From positions 4,265 to 68,264 of the forward strand of contig URXS01000001.1 of the NCBI GenBank assembly GCA_900551885.1: a DNA stretch of 64,000 nt, given 5' to 3'. A program made the translations under genes and the position numbers. Below the pieces are notes generated by a model. It saw only the letters and a list, made by a program, of their open reading frames with translations, had not been told where the DNA came from and did no database searches. Shown piece by piece: positions 60,384 through 64,000 of this stretch (positions are counted from its first letter, which is position 1; every line of letters starts with the position of its first letter). The stretch is from an uncultured Oscillibacter sp. (lineage in GTDB: Bacteria > Bacillota > Clostridia > Oscillospirales > Oscillospiraceae).

Positions 60384-60757
60384 TTCAGCCGCACCACCTT
60401 GCAAATGAGATAATAGGCCTGCTCGTCCGCCGTCAGCAGCACTACCCGGTCCCCGGCCTTCAGGGCGAACTCAGACCGCGTCAATTGGTCCTTGCTTACC
60501 AGGGTCACGGTCTCCCCATCCGGGCAGGTGCCCAGCAGCGTCCCCGTCAGCTTGGGGCTGTACCCCACCAGCAGGGCCTCGTTGATCCAGATGTCCTTTT
60601 CCGTCAACAAATTCCCGCCGCACTGCACCCGCAGGCCCTCCTGGGTGCCCACCTTGACCTCCCCGATGGCGAAGCTCACCGGCGGCTGACTCTGCCCGCT
60701 GACGGCCCCCATGGCCCCCAGCAGCGCGCCCACGCTTTCATCCAATGTCTTGCCCAT
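60380..60757 (-). CDS. Phage tail protein, DUF2577 (XkdR-like)
   Basis: This 125-residue protein has a beta-rich core (VSFAIGEVKVGTQEG, GDRVVLLTADEQAYYLI) consistent with the OB-fold hub/spike proteins of the DUF2577 family. It sits between the XkdQ-like hub protein and XkdS-like baseplate gene, as in PBSX. Function is structural, at the tail tip. Confidence 0.8.
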   Translation of the reverse strand: MGKTLDESVGALLGAMGAVSGQSQPPVSFAIGEVKVGTQEGLRVQCGGNLLTEKDIWINEALLVGYSPKLTGTLLGTCPDGETVTLVSKDQLTRSEFALKAGDRVVLLTADEQAYYLICKVVRLK

Positions 60758-60761
60758 GTGT

Positions 60762-61733
60762 TCACCCCATGATGTTGCGGAAGTTCAGAGAGAACTTGCC
60801 GAAGTGCTGCCCATTTTTCAACGTGTGGGTGTCCGTGTCGATCCAGAACAGGCCGCTTACGCCGCTGCCCGTATCCCGCAGGATCACCGCAGACCCGCTC
60901 AGCATCTCCCAGGGCGGGTCCAGCACCTCCACGGTCAGGCTCTGCTGCAATCCGTTATCCTCCAGCCACGCCTGGGCCTCCGCCCCGGCGTCCTCCCCGC
61001 TGCGCTGCACGATCACATGGGAGAGCTGACCATTGAGGGAAAGAGAACTTCCGTTGTCCACGGTCCGCACCAGGGCGCCGTCGTCGGTGTAAATGGCCAC
61101 CCGGTTATTGATCTTCTCGATGTCCCAGGTGTTGGTCACGCCCATGGTCTGGGCGATCTCCAAAGAGGCCGCGGACGGCTTCTCCACCACCTCCAGGGCC
61201 CCCTCGCCGGTAAAGCGGAGCTGATAGCGCTTCCCGTTTTGATCCCCCGCCATGGTGTAGAGCTTCCGGATGATCTGGTCCAGGGAGCTGGTGCCGGGGA
61301 AGTTTTGGCTCAGAGGCACCCCCGTGGTGGCCAGGGCGGCCACCGGGATGTCGAAATCGCCGCAGATGGTCCTTGCCGCCTGCTCCGGCGTGGTGTCGGT
61401 GAATTTGTAATAGCCTTGATTTCCCACCAGGAACCGCCCCCGGTCCAGGGCGGCCAGGCTCACCAGAAAGGACTGGCTGTTGGTGGAACAGGTCAGCAGG
61501 GGGCCTAAAAAGCGCTGTTTTCCCTCCGCCTCCAGATCCAGCCAGGCGCCCTCCTCCAGGGGAGGGATCTCCACGCTGCCGTCACGGGGGATCAGCAGCG
61601 ATGCCGTCAGCTCCCGGGCGGTCTGGCGGATGTCCCCCGTCCAGTTGATGGACTGCACCAGCTCCGTCATGTCCCGGCGCTCTCCGCCTCCCGGGGCGGT
61701 GACAGAGAAGTGATACGCGAATTCCTTCGTCAT
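60762..61733 (-). CDS. Phage tail hub protein (XkdQ / gpD-like)
   Basis: The 323-residue protein has the outline of XkdQ/late-control-D hub proteins: an N-terminal beta domain (LVQSINWTGDIRQTARELT), a middle with TPEQAARTICGDFDIP, and a C-terminal DPPWEMLSGSAVILRD region. It forms the central hub that the tail tube sits on. It lies between the LysM-containing protein and the DUF2577 gene, in the standard order. Confidence 0.83.
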   Translation of the reverse strand: MTKEFAYHFSVTAPGGGERRDMTELVQSINWTGDIRQTARELTASLLIPRDGSVEIPPLEEGAWLDLEAEGKQRFLGPLLTCSTNSQSFLVSLAALDRGRFLVGNQGYYKFTDTTPEQAARTICGDFDIPVAALATTGVPLSQNFPGTSSLDQIIRKLYTMAGDQNGKRYQLRFTGEGALEVVEKPSAASLEIAQTMGVTNTWDIEKINNRVAIYTDDGALVRTVDNGSSLSLNGQLSHVIVQRSGEDAGAEAQAWLEDNGLQQSLTVEVLDPPWEMLSGSAVILRDTGSGVSGLFWIDTDTHTLKNGQHFGKFSLNFRNIMG

Positions 61734-61745
61734 GGCCCACCTGCC

Positions 61746-62492
61746 TCACGCCGCACTCCAGCCGCTACCTGTCCAGGAAAGGCTGTCCGACAGGGCCGTG
61801 CTGGGACTGTCCTGCCCGGCGGCAGGCAGGTTCTCCGCGGGTGGGATGGTCAGCACCTGTCCGGGATAGATCAGGTTGGGGTTGGTGATGGCCGGATTGG
61901 CCGCCGCCAGCTTTTTATACTGGGCGCCGTCCCCGTAGTATTTCTCCGCCAGAGTCCAGAGGCAGTCCCCGGACTGTACCGTGTACGTCTTGGCCGTGGC
62001 CGCCCCTGTCTGGGCGTCCCGGGCGGTGTCGGCCCCTCCACCGGAGACGGAGAGCACCGGCGTCTCCAGCCGCTGCCACTGCCGCATGGCGATGCTTACA
62101 TACACGTCGTTGGTGCCGTCCTGCTCCCCCTGGGTGATCTCCTCCAGCATCACCGAAACGTTGACCGATGTGCCGGACACGATCCACTGCAGCTTGGCTC
62201 CGGCGTCGCACCACTGTTCCAACTGGGATAGGTACTCATAGGGGGCCGCCCGGCCCCCTGGTACCATGAACGGATATGCCTGGGCAGGCAACAGCACCTT
62301 GTCCAGGGTACAGTCTCCCATTTTGAACCCGCCGTGCAGGGTGGCCTCCCCGATCTGATCCAGGCTCGCCACCTCGATCTTGGTGGGGTGGCGCCAGAAG
62401 TACTGGGACGGCGTCACCGGCAGCACCAGTTCCCGACTGGTGGCCGGCTCCACAAAAGACATGATCCGCAGCATCGTCGTCATCACCTCCAT
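61746..62492 (-). CDS. Phage tail protein with LysM domain (XkdP-like)
   Basis: This 248-residue protein has a phage-specific N-terminal part and a C-terminal LysM peptidoglycan-binding domain (about residues 168-218, TYTVQSGDCLWTLAEKYYGD). XkdP-like proteins occupy this place after the tape measure and may contact the wall during penetration. The start could be the ATG at 62492 or 62480; both are in frame. Confidence 0.85.
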   Translation of the reverse strand: MEVMTTMLRIMSFVEPATSRELVLPVTPSQYFWRHPTKIEVASLDQIGEATLHGGFKMGDCTLDKVLLPAQAYPFMVPGGRAAPYEYLSQLEQWCDAGAKLQWIVSGTSVNVSVMLEEITQGEQDGTNDVYVSIAMRQWQRLETPVLSVSGGGADTARDAQTGAATAKTYTVQSGDCLWTLAEKYYGDGAQYKKLAAANPAITNPNLIYPGQVLTIPPAENLPAAGQDSPSTALSDSLSWTGSGWSAA

Positions 62493-62586
62493 ATCCCTCG
62501 CTTCCGCCCGGGGGCGAAGGCTCGCTCATTCCGGGATTCCTCCTCTCCCCACCGAACCCGCTGCGCTGGGCTTCGGCGGGGGCCCC

Positions 62587-64000
62587 TTAGATTGATCCTT
62601 GAAATCCCGCCAGGATCTTCCGCACCGCTGTGTCGGCAATGGCCTCCGCCACCGCCGCCTCGTCCAGGCCGGCCCCAAAGGTGTTACCGGTGACGGTGAT
62701 GGAAATGCTGGTCCCGGCGCCTCCTCCCGGCGCCGCCGGGGCCGGTTCCCGGGCCGCCGAGGCCATCAAGGCCCCATAGGAGGGCCTTTGGTCCATCTCC
62801 CGGGCCTCCCGGGCGGTCAGCACCCGCTCCCCTTCATCCAGCAGCGCCGGATATCTGTCATAGGGCACTCGGGTCAAGCCAAAGGCATGTTGGTTCAGGG
62901 ACGGGTCCAGATCCGCGTTATAAGAAATATCGCCTGGGATGTAACCTGTCTCCCAGAAGTCCCCATAGGCGCCCTTGGATTTTTCCTGTTGGACGCTGTA
63001 TGCTCCCGACCAGGCCGCATTGCCCAGGGCCGCGGTGTTTTCCCGAATGGCCTCGATCTGGTCCAGCTCTACATCACGCAGTTGCTGGGCGGTCTCACTG
63101 GCGTTGTAATTGCTCTCCGCCATGGCCTGGGCATCCTCCATCAGAGCCTCGATCTGGGCGGCGATTACCGCCTTGTCCTCCTCTGTGGCCGTCTGGTACT
63201 GATCCACCAGGCTGGTGTACTGGTCGTGCATGTCCTGGAGCTTTGCCGCCTGCTCGTCGCTGTAAACCGTGGTGTCGGCACCCTGGGTCAGGGCTGCCAT
63301 GGCCTCCCGGTCATATTGCCGGGAGAGGTTCTCGGCGATGGCCCGCCCTTCTCCGATGATGGAGTTGGCCTGGGCCATGGCCTCGCCCAGGGCCCCGCCG
63401 TAGGCGTCAATATCCGCCTGGAGGCCCTCCTTGGCCTTCTCGTTGTATCCCTCGCCCAGGGCGTTGTCGATCTCTGTCATCGTGTCCTGGAGGGTGGAAG
63501 TGAGACCGGAAAAAGTCTCAGACATCAGCGACATGGAACCGGCGTATACCCCGTTCGGATCAGTCAAGCCGCTTTGGATCACGTCCACGGCATATCGCCC
63601 GCTGATATCTCCGCCGCTAATCATGCTGCGAACATCACCCTCACTTACTCCCAGGGCGTTCGCCAACATTCCAATGACATCCACGCCCCGGTCCTGGAAC
63701 ATGTTGATCTCACCCAACTGCGCCAGGTCGGTGCTTTGCATCCGGCTCAGAGCTGTTGCCATCCATTGCATATCGGACGTGGATGCGCCGACCGCCGCGC
63801 CTGCGTCGCCCACGGCCTCCATAAGTTCCAGCATCCGGTCCGGATCCGTACCAAATCCCGTCGCCAGATTTCGTGCCATGGTGGTGAGGTCTCCATATTC
63901 AAACGGCGTTTTCGCTGCCGTTTCCCGCAGCCCTCCTAAAAATTCATCTCCCTGTCCATACAGCAGCCGGTCAAAGGCGATGGCGTCCACCCGGGAGATA
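62587..64000 (-). CDS. Phage tail tape measure protein, C-terminal part
   Basis: The frame runs off the right edge; 471 codons are visible. The sequence is rich in Ala/Gln and helix-forming runs, with TTMARNLATGFGTDPDRMLELM and MQWMATALSRMQSTD typical of tape-measure proteins that set tail length. A glycine-rich stretch near the end precedes a conserved ISITVTGN segment. The gene probably continues for several hundred codons beyond 64000. Confidence 0.85.
   Translation of the reverse strand, partial: ISRVDAIAFDRLLYGQGDEFLGGLRETAAKTPFEYGDLTTMARNLATGFGTDPDRMLELMEAVGDAGAAVGASTSDMQWMATALSRMQSTDLAQLGEINMFQDRGVDVIGMLANALGVSEGDVRSMISGGDISGRYAVDVIQSGLTDPNGVYAGSMSLMSETFSGLTSTLQDTMTEIDNALGEGYNEKAKEGLQADIDAYGGALGEAMAQANSIIGEGRAIAENLSRQYDREAMAALTQGADTTVYSDEQAAKLQDMHDQYTSLVDQYQTATEEDKAVIAAQIEALMEDAQAMAESNYNASETAQQLRDVELDQIEAIRENTAALGNAAWSGAYSVQQEKSKGAYGDFWETGYIPGDISYNADLDPSLNQHAFGLTRVPYDRYPALLDEGERVLTAREAREMDQRPSYGALMASAAREPAPAAPGGGAGTSISITVTGNTFGAGLDEAAVAEAIADTAVRKILAGFQGSI

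Larger units (their letters stand above)
52548..64000. mobile_element. Contractile-tail prophage integrated at ssrA, left part
   Basis: From the attachment site rightwards all genes are phage late genes on the minus strand: lysin, holin, small accessory genes, tail fibre, then DUF3751-, YmfQ-, gpJ-, DUF2634-, DUF2577-, hub- and LysM-type tail proteins, then tape measure at the window edge. The order is that of PBSX/XkdO-XkdU. A baseplate J protein indicates a contractile tail. Head, packaging and integrase genes are beyond 64000, so activity cannot be judged, but no late gene shown is broken. Confidence 0.9.

Overview
The window is GC-rich bacterial chromosome with tightly packed operons, strong Shine-Dalgarno sites, many intrinsic terminators, a T-box leader, a DUF815 ATPase, a DUF2798 protein and a PBSX-type prophage. 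This fits an anaerobic gut Clostridia of the Oscillospiraceae type (Oscillibacter/Dysosmobacter/Lawsonibacter-like). The genus is an inference; no rRNA gene is present to settle it.

Layout, left to right. (1) 1-2629: molybdate uptake (end of modA, then modB, modC) plus a MogA/MoaB molybdopterin adenylyltransferase. (2) 2690-3767: two metal or redox regulators, an IscR-like Rrf2 protein and a short DtxR/MntR protein. (3) 3908-8830: a DUF4430 lipid- or membrane-anchored protein with an ECF transporter S component, facing a metF / reactivation-domain / metH operon in which cobalamin methionine synthase is split into two polypeptides. (4) 9107-14411: an XRE membrane regulator, an ECF sigma factor with its probable anti-sigma factor, and a NorQ/NorD-like AAA+ and VWA pair. 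(5) 14735-16373: PiT phosphate permease and DUF47 (PhoU-like) protein.

(6) 16464-31717 is the most unusual stretch. A LacI-family regulator faces an operon of three paralogous HAD proteins and a phosphoglycerate-mutase-like enzyme whose domain order is circularly permuted. Convergent to it lies an operon with a fused two-domain ABC permease, ABC ATPase, substrate-binding lipoprotein, small membrane protein and a fourth HAD protein. Upstream of that is a heterodimeric ABC exporter. The LacI gene and the HAD and importer promoters carry the same palindrome core (GCAAACGTTTGC or one-base variants), and a looser version precedes the exporter and PiT genes. I read this as one regulon for import and processing of a phosphorylated (or phosphonate) compound, with phosphate handling next door. 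The substrate is unknown.

(7) 31910-44283 is a complete branched-chain amino-acid cluster. A T-box controls leuA-leuC-leuD-leuB. An Ile/Leu/Val-rich leader peptide and terminator precede ilvB1-ilvN1-ilvB2-ilvN2-ilvC-ilvD, which encodes two acetohydroxyacid synthases, one with altered substrate-site residues. (8) 44316-50202: DUF815 ATPase, a DUF4352-like lipoprotein, and a GntR/YtrA-type operon with an ABC ATPase and two membrane proteins. (9) 50544-52097: two small membrane proteins of unknown function.

(10) 52548-64000: the left end and late genes of a contractile-tail prophage integrated at the 3' end of ssrA (tmRNA). Lysis genes, tail fibre, baseplate and tail-hub genes run on the minus strand, ending inside the tape-measure gene at the right edge. 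The integrase and the other attachment site lie outside the window.
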